NCBI GenBank assembly: GCA_963826055.1 | Contig: CAWGVO010000010.1 | Coordinates: 1-64,000, forward strand | DNA: 64,000 nt | Direction of reading: 5' to 3' | From: JBBDMC01 sp963826055 | GTDB lineage: Bacteria; Pseudomonadota; Alphaproteobacteria; Rhizobiales; Kaistiaceae | Shown here: positions 51,548-62,762 of the stretch, in pieces | Numbering within the stretch: position 1 is the stretch's first letter | How the letters are laid out: each line of letters begins with the position of its first letter | Notes under the pieces: generated by a model | Seen by the model: the letters and a program-made list of their open reading frames with translations, nothing else | What the model was told of the DNA's origin: nothing | The model's database searches: none | Program-made: the position numbers and the translations under genes

Positions 51548-52321
51548 TCAGGCAGGCTTGTCCGCCGCCACCAGCAGCCAGCGATGGGTGAAGCGGATGT
51601 CGTCGCCGTCGAGGGCGAGGCCGATGCCGGCGGTGGCGCCGGCGCGGGCGAGCGCGGCGACGACGGTCCGCAGCGGCGCCGTCCGCGCCGGGTCGTCGAT
51701 GATCTTCGCCCACTCCCCGAACCGGCGCGGCTGGTCCCAGGTCCGCCGCGCGGCGAGGGCGAGACCGGCGCCGGCGACGAGGCCGACGAGTTCGCCCGCC
51801 GGCAGCATGCGCACGTGCGACGGGTCGCGCAGCACCTCGATGGCGTTGTGCAGCGCCGATTCCTCCGCCACGTCGGAACTGACGATGTCGGCGATAACCA
51901 GCCGCCCGCCGGGCTTCAGCACCCGGTGGACCTCGGCCAGTACGGCCGCCGGATCGGTGAAGTGGTGGAGCGACAGGCGGGTGGCGACGCAGTCGAAAGC
52001 GCCGTCGTCGAAGGGCAGGTGCTCGGCGTCGCCTTGGCGGGTGGTGACGTTGGCGAGGCCGGCGGCGCGGCAACGGGCCTCGGTCTGACGCAGCATCTCG
52101 GGGGTCAGGTCGAAGGCGGTGACCGTACGGGCGGCGGGCGCCAGCGCCGCGGTGACGATGCCCGGGCCGCAGGCGAGGTCGAGCACGTCGCCGGCCCCCG
52201 CGGCGCCCGCTGCCTCGACGATCGGCCGTGTCACCGCGTCGTCGCTGACCGCCGGCGAGACGGCGAACGCTGCGGCCTGGCGGGTGAACTCGCGGCTGGT
52301 GACGGTGTTGTGGTCGGTCAT
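51548..52321 (-). CDS. Class I SAM-dependent methyltransferase
   Basis: A 257-residue enzyme with the SAM motif VLDLACGPGIVTAALAP near residues 46-62, the acidic motif FDLTPEML near 70, FDCVATRLSLHHFTDPAAVL near 110 and LKPGGRLVIADIV near 140. The layout resembles UbiE/COQ5 or arsenite/phospholipid-type methyltransferases, so the substrate could be a small molecule or lipid. It lies 23 bases downstream of the YyaL-like gene on the same strand, probably in one transcript. Confidence 0.88.
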   Translation of the reverse strand: MTDHNTVTSREFTRQAAAFAVSPAVSDDAVTRPIVEAAGAAGAGDVLDLACGPGIVTAALAPAARTVTAFDLTPEMLRQTEARCRAAGLANVTTRQGDAEHLPFDDGAFDCVATRLSLHHFTDPAAVLAEVHRVLKPGGRLVIADIVSSDVAEESALHNAIEVLRDPSHVRMLPAGELVGLVAGAGLALAARRTWDQPRRFGEWAKIIDDPARTAPLRTVVAALARAGATAGIGLALDGDDIRFTHRWLLVAADKPA

Positions 52322-52344
52322 CGCGAAGGCGCCTCCCGCGCCGG

Positions 52345-54357
<2,013 letters not shown>

Positions 54358-54402
54358 GCGCACACGTGCAGGTCGGGCCGGCCGGAGCGGAGCCCGCCGT
54401 CG

Positions 54403-55548
54403 TCAGTGCCCATGAACCGGCTCGGTCAGGAACCGCTCCGCCGAAGCCGGCAGAGCCGGCTCGGCGATCGCGGTCTCGTCCTCCCTCCCCTCCAGCATGG
54501 TGCGCAGCGTGGCGACCTCGGCCGTGATGTCCTCGGCGAAGCGGGCACCGGCCTGTTCGAAGAAGGCGCGGTCCTTCGGCTCGGGCCTGGCGCACCGGAT
54601 CTCGATGTGCGTGACGCCGTCGGTCTCGGTGAACACGTATGTCATCAGGATTTTCGGCGCGTCGGGCACGGGCAGAAGCGTGGTGAAGGTCAGGTAGTCG
54701 AACGGGCGCCAGTCGAGGATTTCCTCGACGACGATATCCTTGCCGTGGACGCAGTGGATGACGGTGCCGACGCCGCGGCGGCCGCTTTCGTTCGTCTCGC
54801 GTACCGCGTCGGAGGAGCGCCATGTCGGCCGATGGCGGGGCAGCGTGAAATGCTCCCAGACCGCGCGGCGCGGCGCGGCGACGTCGAATTCGAGTACGGC
54901 GGCGGCGTCTTCGCGGCGGATGAGATTGCGGTGGCGATCGCTCTCCTCGGTCCAGGATTTTTCGAGGTCGCGTATCCAGCACCTCACCTCACCGATGATG
55001 TCGATCGTTTCGCTGTGCTCGATGAGGCCCTGGGCAAGCGGGTCGATGGCCATCGCCCGGATGCAGGCGTCGGAATAGAGCGCGTAGGCGTGACCGCCGA
55101 GGCGGGCGTTGACCTCGTTCTTGAGGAGACGGTGGACGAGGATGACGTCGCCGCCGGCGAGCTCCTCCTGTCCGGCCATCGTGTGCTTGATGAACTGGCC
55201 GTAGTGGGCGACGAACTTGAAGTCGAGATCGCCCATCCGCCGACAGGCATTACACTCGCAGACGCTCGCCTGCCGGATGGTGAGCAGCCGCCGGCGAAAG
55301 GCGAAGTAGGCCGACTCGATCGCGTCCTGGAGCAGCGAGCCGTCGATGCTGTCGGTGACGGCATAGACGAAGGCCGCGTCGCCTTCGAACTTGGCGAGGT
55401 GGAACGGCGGACGCAGGCCCGTCACCACCGTGTCCATCAGGTCGGCGATGATGTCCTGGGCGTGGTCGAGCTCGACGCCGGTGAGGTAGCTCGTGTAGCC
55501 GGAGATGTCGGCGATGACGAAGCAGGCGGATTCGGGTTTTGGAAGCAT
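54403..55548 (-). CDS. Nucleotide cyclase-like (DUF2652) and SRPBCC fusion protein
   Basis: A 381-residue two-domain protein. The N-terminal half (about 5-215) follows the class III cyclase homology fold: FVIADISGYTSYL carries the first metal-binding aspartate and FHLAKFEGDAAFVYAV the second. Between them and LDFKFVAHYGQFIKH is an insertion with a C-x-C-x2-C cluster (CECNAC, cysteines near 98-103). The C-terminal half (about 225-345) is an SRPBCC/START-like ligand pocket starting EFDVAAPRRAVWEHFTLPRH. Whether it makes a cyclic nucleotide is untested. It shares a strand with the YyaL and methyltransferase genes, 45 bases upstream of YyaL. Confidence 0.8.
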   Translation of the reverse strand: MLPKPESACFVIADISGYTSYLTGVELDHAQDIIADLMDTVVTGLRPPFHLAKFEGDAAFVYAVTDSIDGSLLQDAIESAYFAFRRRLLTIRQASVCECNACRRMGDLDFKFVAHYGQFIKHTMAGQEELAGGDVILVHRLLKNEVNARLGGHAYALYSDACIRAMAIDPLAQGLIEHSETIDIIGEVRCWIRDLEKSWTEESDRHRNLIRREDAAAVLEFDVAAPRRAVWEHFTLPRHRPTWRSSDAVRETNESGRRGVGTVIHCVHGKDIVVEEILDWRPFDYLTFTTLLPVPDAPKILMTYVFTETDGVTHIEIRCARPEPKDRAFFEQAGARFAEDITAEVATLRTMLEGREDETAIAEPALPASAERFLTEPVHGH

Positions 55549-55637
55549 CGGGCGTTCCTCCCGCAAACGTGGTGCCACGTTTGGGCGGTGGGGGAAAGGC
55601 GCTTCACCCGGCTTTCCCCGCAGCACCATCCCCGCTC

Positions 55638-55661
55638 ATCCCCGCGAAAGCGGGGACCCAG
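55638..55661 (+). repeat. Palindromic repeat, copy 1
   Basis: The core CCCCGCGAAAGCGGGG, a stem of six or seven pairs around GAAA, is flanked by AT on the left and ACCCAG on the right. This asymmetrical flank gives each copy a direction; this one is in plus orientation. This copy lies upstream of the cyclase-like gene. Confidence 0.85.
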
Positions 55662-55795
55662 AAAATACCCCTACGTGTGCTGGAAGCGGATGCGGGGAAG
55701 GCTTCGGGCGGGCGACGTGGTGGAGAAAGGGTCGAACACGATGGCGTGCTCTTAGATTCGGGTCGGTGACGGTAGGTTTCGGCATCTGCGGAAAT

Positions 55796-55819
55796 CTGGG
55801 TCCCCGCTTTCGGGGGGAT
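55796..55819 (-). repeat. Palindromic repeat, copy 2 (variant, inverted)
   Basis: Same element in the opposite orientation (CTGGGTCCCCGCTTTCG...), with GGGGGG in place of CGCGGGG in the right arm, so the stem is imperfect. Confidence 0.75.
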
Positions 55820-55910
55820 GGGTGGACACGACGCGGACGTGCATCGCCGCTCTCGTTCAGGATCAGCGGGCTGCTGCCGCGGTGGGGTTGGTTGGCCCCC
55901 TCCTTCGCTC

Positions 55911-55934
55911 ATCCCCGCGAAAGCGGGGACCCAG
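55911..55934 (+). repeat. Palindromic repeat, copy 3
   Basis: Exact copy of the element at 55638-55661 in plus orientation. It lies about 90 bases beyond the 3' end of the GIY-YIG gene and forms the left bracket of that gene. Confidence 0.85.
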
Positions 55935-56025
55935 AAATTGGTTGAAACTGCTACCGATTGCTCCGCTCGTCAGGGGGGTGCGGGCAAGCCAGCTTGCTTG
56001 GAATGACCGGGACCCGGCTAACATT

Positions 56026-56319
56026 TCAAATTGGTTTGGTGGCCGCCAGATCGGCCCACTCAGGGTTCGACCGCTCGATCAGCTCCAGCTTCCAGCGCCG
56101 GTTCCATTTCTTCAATCGACGCTCGCGGACGAAAGCTGTTTCACGCGTTTCGTGGACTTCGAACCAGACGAGGATCTTGACGCTGTACTTGCGGGTGAAA
56201 CCGGGAACCGCTCCGGATTGGTGCTCCCAGATGCGTCGGTGAAGGTCGTCCGTCATGCCAATGTAGAGGGTTCCGTTGCGGCGGCTCGCGAGGATGTAGA
56301 CGAAGAAGCTCAGGGGCAT
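56026..56319 (-). CDS. GIY-YIG nuclease family protein
   Basis: A 97-residue single-domain protein of the small GIY-YIG (UrvC/YhbQ-like) group. It starts PLSFFVYILASRRNGTLYIG, where YIL and YIG are the name-giving strands, followed by the conserved arginine in DLHRRIWEHQSG, KYSVKILVWFEVHETRETA with the metal-binding glutamate, and REXXLKKW. Such proteins cut DNA or are nicking enzymes of unknown target. ATG 56319 is chosen over a longer frame since the domain starts there. The gene is bracketed on both sides by copies of one palindromic repeat and has a lower GC content than its surroundings. Confidence 0.9.
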   Translation of the reverse strand: MPLSFFVYILASRRNGTLYIGMTDDLHRRIWEHQSGAVPGFTRKYSVKILVWFEVHETRETAFVRERRLKKWNRRWKLELIERSNPEWADLAATKPI

Positions 56320-56345
56320 TTCCTCTGCCCTTTGCAATTTGACTT

Positions 56346-56369
56346 CTGGGTCCCCGCTTTCGCGGGGAT
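56346..56369 (-). repeat. Palindromic repeat, copy 4 (inverted)
   Basis: Exact reverse-orientation copy, 27 bases upstream of the GIY-YIG start codon. Together with copy 3 it forms an inverted pair around the nuclease gene. Confidence 0.85.
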
Positions 56370-56430
56370 GAGCGGATGGAGTACCGCCATGTCGCGGACG
56401 TCGAACGAGCGGGTCACCACACCCCCGCTC

Positions 56431-56454
56431 TTCCCCGCGAAAGCGGGGACCCAG
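56431..56454 (+). repeat. Palindromic repeat, copy 5
   Basis: Plus-orientation copy with TT instead of AT at the left edge. It lies about 165 bases before mnmE and may fold in the 5' leader of that gene. Confidence 0.85.
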
Positions 56455-56619
56455 GGAGTTTGCGCTTGGCGGAACTGTCTAAGAACGAAACAAGAACATG
56501 ATTTTGCCTTGCACGCAATGGCTGGATACCGGGATTTCGTTCCTTACCCTCCGGCACACTTGATCCGCGCGGTGCGAAGCGCCAAGGGTTGGCCATGCGC
56601 CCCTACCGAGCCCCACCCG

Positions 56620-57948
56620 GTGAGCGACAGAGACACCATCTTCGCCCTGTCGAGCGGAGCGCCGCCGGCGGGCGTCGCCGTCATCCGCATGAGCGGCCCG
56701 GGCGTCCGATTCGGACTCGAAACGCTGATCGATTCGATCCCGGAACCACGCCGGGCGAGCCTGCGTTCCATCGGTATTCGCGGCAAGGAGCCGATCGACC
56801 GCGGGCTGGTCATCTTCTTCCCCGCTCCCGCCAGTTTCACCGGCGAGGACATGGCGGAGTTGCACGTGCACGGCGGCCGCGCGGTGGTCGCCGCCGTTCT
56901 GGCCGAGCTGGGAGGGCGCGCGGATTTCCGCCCTGCCGAGGCCGGCGAATTCACGCGGCGTGCCTTCGCCAACGGGCGAATGGACCTGACCCAGGTCGAG
57001 GGACTGGCCGACCTGGTGCTGGCCGAAACCGAGGCGCAGCGCCGGCAGGCTTACCGGCAGGCGGAGGGGAGTCTCGGCGCACTCTACGACTCCTGGCGAG
57101 AGCGGCTGGTTCGCGCGCGGGCGCTGCTCGAGGCCGAGCTCGACTTCGCCGAGGAGGAAGACGTTCCGGGGTCGGTGAGCGATCTGGCGTGGGCCGACAT
57201 GGCGGCCCTCGTCGCCGAAATCACCGAGCACATGGCGGACAGGCGCGGCGAGCGGTTGCGCGAGGGTGCCGAGGTGGTCGTGCTTGGGGCGCCGAACGCC
57301 GGCAAGTCTAGCCTGGTCAACGCCATCGCCCGGCGGGACGTGGCGATCGTCGCTCCGGAGCCCGGCACTACCCGGGACATGATCGAGGTGCATCTCGACC
57401 TCGACGGGTTCCCCGCGACGCTGGTCGACACCGCCGGATTGCGGGAGGCGGAAGGGGCCGTCGAGCGCGAGGGTGTGAAGCGGGCGGGCGCCCGCGCCGG
57501 AGGGGCCGACGTCGTCCTGTGGCTGAGTGACCTGACCGGCGCGGCGGCGGAGCCGCCTCCCCTCGCCCGCTCCGCGATCCGCGTCGGCACGAAGGTCGAC
57601 CGCATCGATTCGGCTGCCGAACGATCCCGGCTCGGCGCGGCTTTCGATGTGCTGACCTCGGCGGCGACCGGGGAAGGCGTGAACGATCTGTTAACCATGA
57701 TCGGCGCGAAGCTCCGGGCGGAATTTTCGCCCGGAGAATCGCCGCTGATCACCCGCGCCCGCCACCGTGCGGCGCTGGGCGGGGCGGCCGAGGCGATCAA
57801 CGCGGCGCTCGCCGATGACGCGCGGCCCCTCGAGCTCAGGGCGGAAGACCTCCGCCGCGCCGGGGATGCCATCGGCCGGATCACCGGGCGTATCGATGTC
57901 GAGGATCTGCTCGATGTCATCTTCCGTGACTTTTGTATCGGCAAGTAA
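56620..57948 (+). CDS. mnmE: tRNA modification GTPase MnmE
   Basis: Acts with MnmG to place carboxymethylaminomethyl on U34 of certain tRNAs. The 442-residue product has the N-terminal folate-binding domain (DTIFALSSGAPPAGVAVIRMSG, FTGEDMAELHVHGG), a helical domain, the inserted G domain with G1 GAPNAGKSSLVNAI near 220, G3 DTAGLRE and a TKVD G4, and the essential C-terminal CIGK. GTG 56620 fits the family start but has no clear ribosome site. mnmG follows after 75 bases. Confidence 0.96.
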   Translation: MSDRDTIFALSSGAPPAGVAVIRMSGPGVRFGLETLIDSIPEPRRASLRSIGIRGKEPIDRGLVIFFPAPASFTGEDMAELHVHGGRAVVAAVLAELGGRADFRPAEAGEFTRRAFANGRMDLTQVEGLADLVLAETEAQRRQAYRQAEGSLGALYDSWRERLVRARALLEAELDFAEEEDVPGSVSDLAWADMAALVAEITEHMADRRGERLREGAEVVVLGAPNAGKSSLVNAIARRDVAIVAPEPGTTRDMIEVHLDLDGFPATLVDTAGLREAEGAVEREGVKRAGARAGGADVVLWLSDLTGAAAEPPPLARSAIRVGTKVDRIDSAAERSRLGAAFDVLTSAATGEGVNDLLTMIGAKLRAEFSPGESPLITRARHRAALGGAAEAINAALADDARPLELRAEDLRRAGDAIGRITGRIDVEDLLDVIFRDFCIGK

Positions 57949-57968
57949 GGACGGCCCCTCTCGCCGGC

Positions 57969-57984
57969 TGTTTCACGTGAAACC
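57969..57984. promoter_or_regulatory. parS site 1
   Basis: TGTTTCACGTGAAACC differs by only the last base from the canonical bacterial parS TGTTTCACGTGAAACA, the binding site of ParB. It lies in the gap between mnmE and mnmG, about 12 kb from the proposed oriC and 2.6 kb upstream of parA. Confidence 0.9.
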
Positions 57985-58023
57985 GGCTTTGACGGTGATC
58001 GGCCGCTCGGATACCAAAGCGCG

Positions 58024-59910
58024 ATGACGGCCCCTTCGCCCTCGAACTTCGATGCAACTTCGTTCGATGTGGTCGTGGTCGGCGGCGGGCACGCCGGTAC
58101 GGAGGCCGCGGCCGCGTCGGCGCGCGTCGGTGCGCTGACCGCCCTCGTTACCCATTCCTTCGCGACCGTGGGTGCCATGTCGTGCAATCCGGCGATCGGC
58201 GGCCTCGGCAAGGGGCACCTGGTCCGCGAGATCGACGCGCTCGACGGGATCATGGGGCTCGCGGCCGACCGCGCCGGCATCCAGTTCCGCGTCCTCAATC
58301 GACGGAAAGGTCCGGCGGTGCGCGGCCCCCGCGCCCAGGCCGACCGGCAGCTCTACCGGGCGGCAGTTCAGGAGCTCCTCAGCGCGCAGTCCGGCCTGAC
58401 CGTGGTCGAGGCCGAGGTCGCCGACCTGGTGGCGGACGACGATCGGATAACCGGCGTCGTGCTTGGCGACGGGCGGCGCCTGTCGGCCGGCGCGGTGGTG
58501 ATCACCACCGGCACCTTCCTCCGCGGTCTGATCCACATAGGCGAGAAGAAGATTCCGGCGGGCCGCGTCGGCGAGGCGCCGGCCGTCGGACTCGCCCTGA
58601 CGTTCGAGCGGCTGGGGTTCCGGATGGGGCGGCTGAAGACGGGTACGCCCCCTCGCCTCGCCGGCCGGACGATCGACTGGTCCGGCCTCGACCATCAGCC
58701 GGGCGACGAGCCGCCGGAACCGTTCTCGACGTTGACCACAGTCATCAGCAACCCCCAGGTAGACTGCCACATCACTCGCACCACGGCTGTCACCCACGAG
58801 GTCATCAGGCAAAACATCGCCCGCTCGCCCATGTATTCGGGCGACATCACGAGCCGCGGGCCGCGCTACTGCCCCTCGATCGAGGACAAGATCGTCCGTT
58901 TCGGCGAGCGCGACGGGCACCAGATTTTCCTTGAGCCGGAAGGACTTAGCGACGACACCGTCTACCCGAACGGCGTCTCGACCTCTCTGCCGGAGGAGGT
59001 CCAGCGGGCGGTGGTTGCGTCCATTCCGGGCCTGGAAAGGGCCGAAATCCTTCGTTTCGGCTATGCCATCGAATACGACCACGTCGACCCGCGCGAGCTG
59101 AAGTCGACGCTGGAAGCCAAGCGAATCAAGGGCTTATACCTCGCGGGTCAGATTAACGGGACTACCGGATACGAGGAGGCTGCGGCCCAGGGTCTGGTGG
59201 CCGGCGTGAATGCCGCCCGCGCTGCCGGCGGGGGTGACAGCGTTGTTTTTGGTCGTTCCGACGGCTACCTGGGCGTGATGATCGATGACCTGGTGACGCG
59301 CGGCGTGGCGGAGCCGTACCGCATGTTCACCTCCCGGGCGGAATACCGCCTGTCGCTGCGCGCGGACAACGCCGACCAAAGATTGACGCCGTTAGGGCTT
59401 CAGGCTGGCCTGGTGGGCGGGGAACGGGCGGCGGCATTTGCGGCGCGGATGTCGGAGCTGGAGCGCGGGCGGACGATGGTGAAAAGCTTGAGCGTCACGC
59501 CGAACGAGGCGGCCCGGTACGGCTTTCTTGTGAATCGTGACGGTGTGCGGCGGACGGCATTCGACCTGCTTGCGCGGCCGGAGGTGGACATGGCGCGGCT
59601 CGGTCAAATCTGGCCCGAGCTTCAGTCGATCGATCGATTCGCGGCCGAACAGATCGAGATTGACGCGAAGTATGCGGTCTATCTGGAGCGGCAGGCGGCC
59701 GACATCGCCAGCTTCCAGAAGGACGAGGCGACGCCGATCCCGGCCGATTTCGACGCCGGGCGAGTTGCAGGGCTTTCCAACGAAATCAGGGAGAAGCTGG
59801 GCCATGTGCGGCCGGCGACGCTGGCGCAGGCGGCCATGATCGATGGGATGACGCCGGCGGCGCTCGCGCTGATCCTGGTGGAGGTCCGTCGGCGGCGGAA
59901 TGCGGCGTGA
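58024..59910 (+). CDS. mnmG: tRNA uridine-5-carboxymethylaminomethyl modification enzyme MnmG
   Basis: FAD- and NADH-dependent partner of MnmE. The 628-residue product has the FAD-binding VVVGGGHAGTEAAAASARVG near residue 14, SCNPAIGGLGKGHLVREIDALDG near 50, GRLKTGTPPRL near 200, YCPSIEDKIVRF near 280 and the C-terminal helical domain with TPAALALILVEVRR. The length is normal. The stop overlaps the rsmG GTG start. Confidence 0.97.
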   Translation: MTAPSPSNFDATSFDVVVVGGGHAGTEAAAASARVGALTALVTHSFATVGAMSCNPAIGGLGKGHLVREIDALDGIMGLAADRAGIQFRVLNRRKGPAVRGPRAQADRQLYRAAVQELLSAQSGLTVVEAEVADLVADDDRITGVVLGDGRRLSAGAVVITTGTFLRGLIHIGEKKIPAGRVGEAPAVGLALTFERLGFRMGRLKTGTPPRLAGRTIDWSGLDHQPGDEPPEPFSTLTTVISNPQVDCHITRTTAVTHEVIRQNIARSPMYSGDITSRGPRYCPSIEDKIVRFGERDGHQIFLEPEGLSDDTVYPNGVSTSLPEEVQRAVVASIPGLERAEILRFGYAIEYDHVDPRELKSTLEAKRIKGLYLAGQINGTTGYEEAAAQGLVAGVNAARAAGGGDSVVFGRSDGYLGVMIDDLVTRGVAEPYRMFTSRAEYRLSLRADNADQRLTPLGLQAGLVGGERAAAFAARMSELERGRTMVKSLSVTPNEAARYGFLVNRDGVRRTAFDLLARPEVDMARLGQIWPELQSIDRFAAEQIEIDAKYAVYLERQAADIASFQKDEATPIPADFDAGRVAGLSNEIREKLGHVRPATLAQAAMIDGMTPAALALILVEVRRRRNAA

Positions 59911-60545
59911 GCGCGGGGATCGCGGCGGTCCGGGAAATTCTGCCGGTTTCACGTGAAACAGCGGAGAAACTCGAAATCTATGCGGAACTGCTGAGGCGGT
60001 GGCAGCGGGCGATGCCGCTCGTCGCGGAAGCGGACCTGCCGGACCTTTACCGGCGCCATTTTGCCGATTGCGCTCAACTAGTTACGGTCATGCCGGAGGC
60101 GCGGTCCTGGGTGGACATCGGCAGCGGGGCCGGATTGCCGGGGCTCGTGGTGGCGCTGGTCGGCGGGGAGGGGACCCGGGTCGACCTGATCGAGAGCAAC
60201 CGGCGGAAATGCGCGTTTTTACGGGAGGTTATCAGGGAGACCGGGGCGCCGGCGACGGTGCACGAGGGCAGGGCGGAGGCCCTTCTTGCCGACTGGGAAG
60301 GGCCGGTTGACGCGGTGTCTGGACGGGCGGTGACATCCCTTGTCCGCCTATTGGACCTCGCGTTGCCTTTGATGCGCGAAGGGACCCGGACAGCGTTCCA
60401 CAAAGGGCGGGACTACCAACGAGAAATTGCAGAGGCCACTCAATCCTGGTCGTTCGATCTGGTAAAACATGACAGCCGAATCGGCGGAGGCGGCGTGATT
60501 CTCGAAATCAGCAACCTGAGGCGGAAAACCGCCGATCACGGTTAA
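59907..60545 (+). CDS. rsmG: 16S rRNA (guanine527-N7)-methyltransferase
   Basis: Methylates G527 of 16S rRNA, and its loss causes low-level streptomycin resistance. The 212-residue product has the SAM motif WVDIGSGAGLPGLVVAL near residue 68, FLREVIRETGAPATVHEGRAE and SGRAVTSLVRLLDLALPLM. GTG 59907 overlaps the mnmG stop (GTGA). A parS palindrome lies inside codons 13-18 and encodes VSRETA as part of the protein. parA follows after 18 bases. Confidence 0.95.
   Translation: MSAGIAAVREILPVSRETAEKLEIYAELLRRWQRAMPLVAEADLPDLYRRHFADCAQLVTVMPEARSWVDIGSGAGLPGLVVALVGGEGTRVDLIESNRRKCAFLREVIRETGAPATVHEGRAEALLADWEGPVDAVSGRAVTSLVRLLDLALPLMREGTRTAFHKGRDYQREIAEATQSWSFDLVKHDSRIGGGGVILEISNLRRKTADHG
59945..59960. 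promoter_or_regulatory. parS site 2, inside rsmG
   Basis: GGTTTCACGTGAAACA is the exact reverse complement of parS site 1, so the two 16-mers are identical but oppositely oriented. This copy is within the rsmG coding sequence, about 620 bases before parA. A parS embedded early in rsmG (gidB) is a feature seen in other bacteria. Confidence 0.9.
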
Positions 60546-60563
60546 CGATCGGTAAACGAGGCC

Positions 60564-61379
<816 letters not shown>

Positions 61380-61434
61380 GCTTCGAGAAAGCGCGTCGGC
61401 ATTGGGCGAGGGGCAATAAGGAGACAAAGGGGCG

Positions 61435-62301
61435 ATGGCCGAAGCGGCGCGACCGGCAAGGCTGGGGCGGGGACTGGCGGCGCTGATCGGCGACGTCGAA
61501 AGCGAGGCGGCGAACATAGAGCGGGGGAGGGGCCAGCGGCGGCTGCCGGTGGCGTTCCTCCGGCCCAACCCGCGCAACCCGCGCAAGGCGTTCAAGGACG
61601 CCGACCTCGACGACCTCACCAGCTCGATCCGTCAGAAGGGCGTGGTGCAGCCGCTGATCGTGCGGCCGGTGGCGGGCGAGGCGGACGGCTACGAGATCAT
61701 CGCCGGGGAGCGGCGCTGGCGGGCGGCGCAGCGGGCCGGGCTGCACGACGTGCCGGTGATCGTGCGCGAGGTGAGCGACAAGGAATCGCTCGAGCTCGCC
61801 ATCATCGAGAACGTGCAGCGCACCGACCTCAACGCGATCGAGGAAGCGCGCGGCTACCAGCAACTGATCGACGAACACCAGTACACCCAGGGCGAGCTCG
61901 CCGAGGTGATCGGCAAGAGCCGCTCGCACATCGCCAACACGCTGCGGCTGCTCAACCTGCCGGAGGCGGTGCAGGTCTACATCCTCGACGGGCGGCTGAC
62001 GGCGGGGCACGCGCGCGCGCTGCTGACGCTCGCCGATCCGCTGGAAGGGGCGCGGCGCATCCTCAACGAGGGGATGAGCGTGCGCGAGGCGGAGGCGGTC
62101 GGGCTCGCCGGCGGGCGCAAGCCGAAGGCCGGCGGGCGGCCACCGCAAAAGGATGCCGACACGCGGGCGCTGGAAAAGACGCTGTCGGATCTTCTCGGAT
62201 TCGCCGTGACGATCACGCACAAAAACGGGCGCGGCGAAGTGCGGATCAAATACACGTCGCTGGAGCAACTCGATGACGTGTGCCGGAGGTTGAGGGGGTA
62301 G
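61435..62301 (+). CDS. parB: Chromosome partitioning protein ParB
   Basis: CTPase clamp that loads at parS and spreads on DNA. The 288-residue product starts ARPARLGRGLAALIGDVESE, then LRPNPRNPRKAF, the GERRWRA CTP-binding segment near residue 95, IENVQRTDLN near 125, the helix-turn-helix with EVIGKSRSHIANTLRLLNLP near 155-180 and a C-terminal dimerisation domain (EVRIKYTSLEQLDDVCRRL). It follows parA after 55 bases, one operon. Confidence 0.98.
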   Translation: MAEAARPARLGRGLAALIGDVESEAANIERGRGQRRLPVAFLRPNPRNPRKAFKDADLDDLTSSIRQKGVVQPLIVRPVAGEADGYEIIAGERRWRAAQRAGLHDVPVIVREVSDKESLELAIIENVQRTDLNAIEEARGYQQLIDEHQYTQGELAEVIGKSRSHIANTLRLLNLPEAVQVYILDGRLTAGHARALLTLADPLEGARRILNEGMSVREAEAVGLAGGRKPKAGGRPPQKDADTRALEKTLSDLLGFAVTITHKNGRGEVRIKYTSLEQLDDVCRRLRG

Positions 62302-62313
62302 GAGGTTGTTTCC

Positions 62314-62506
62314 CGGTAAGATTCCGGCACGGGTTCGGTGAAGTGGCGGGCCCTGGGTTCCCGCTGTCGCGGGGAAAGCGGTTGAGGCGACTGTCGGCGC
62401 AGCGTTCTTCGATCACCTGTCGGTAAGGTTAGCGATGGACCCCGGCTTTCGCCGGGGTGACGCGGGCAGGTGCGATCTTCCCTTGCGTGCGGGCTGCCCC
62501 TCACCC
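62314..62506. repeat. Imperfect direct repeat unit 1, non-coding
   Basis: About 190 bases downstream of parB. The unit starts GGTAAGATTCC, contains GGGTTCGGTGAAGTGGCGGG then a palindrome related to the element at 55.6 kb (TTCCCGCTGTCGCGGGGAA), another hairpin GACCCCGGCTTTCGCCGGGGT at 62438-62458, and ends GCTGCCCCTCACCC. It matches unit 2 in order but with substitutions and gaps. No gene is visible. Confidence 0.65.
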
Positions 62507-62565
62507 TTCCACGAGGGAGAGGGGTGCGGGCTTCGAGGGTGCGGCCTGTTCTGTTTGGGTTTGAG

Positions 62566-62762
62566 TCGGTGAGATTCCAAACCGGGTTCGGTGAGGTGGC
62601 GGGCCCTGGGTCCCGGCTTCGCGGGGAAAGCGGCCGAGGGCGTCGGTTGCCACAGGCTCTCTTCCGTCGTCCTCCGCGACGGGGGAGGATCGGCTTTGGT
62701 GGCACGCCCTCGGTCCCTACGTGCGCGGGGAAGGGGGCATCGACGTGCGCTGCCCCTCACCC
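62566..62762. repeat. Imperfect direct repeat unit 2, non-coding
   Basis: Second copy, starting CGGTGAGATTCC and ending GCTGCCCCTCACCC, with GGGTTCGGTGAGGTGGCGGG and a shortened version of the same palindrome (TCCCGGCTTCGCGGGGAA). Between the units (62507-62565) is a small hairpin-like ACGAGGGAGAGGGG segment. Confidence 0.65.

Larger units (their letters stand above)
55549..56025. other. Non-coding repeat-bearing stretch upstream of the cyclase-like gene
   Basis: These 477 bases hold three copies of the palindromic repeat (at 55638, 55796 and 55911) and no credible gene: open frames here read through the repeats and have no start signals. A promoter for the leftward cyclase-like gene presumably lies at the left edge. 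Confidence 0.6.

Noticed and set aside
55638..56454. Regularly recurring palindromes as a possible CRISPR array
   Set aside because: Copies occur in both orientations with spacers of unequal length (about 70 to 410 bases), and no cas gene is present. They are dispersed palindromic repeats.
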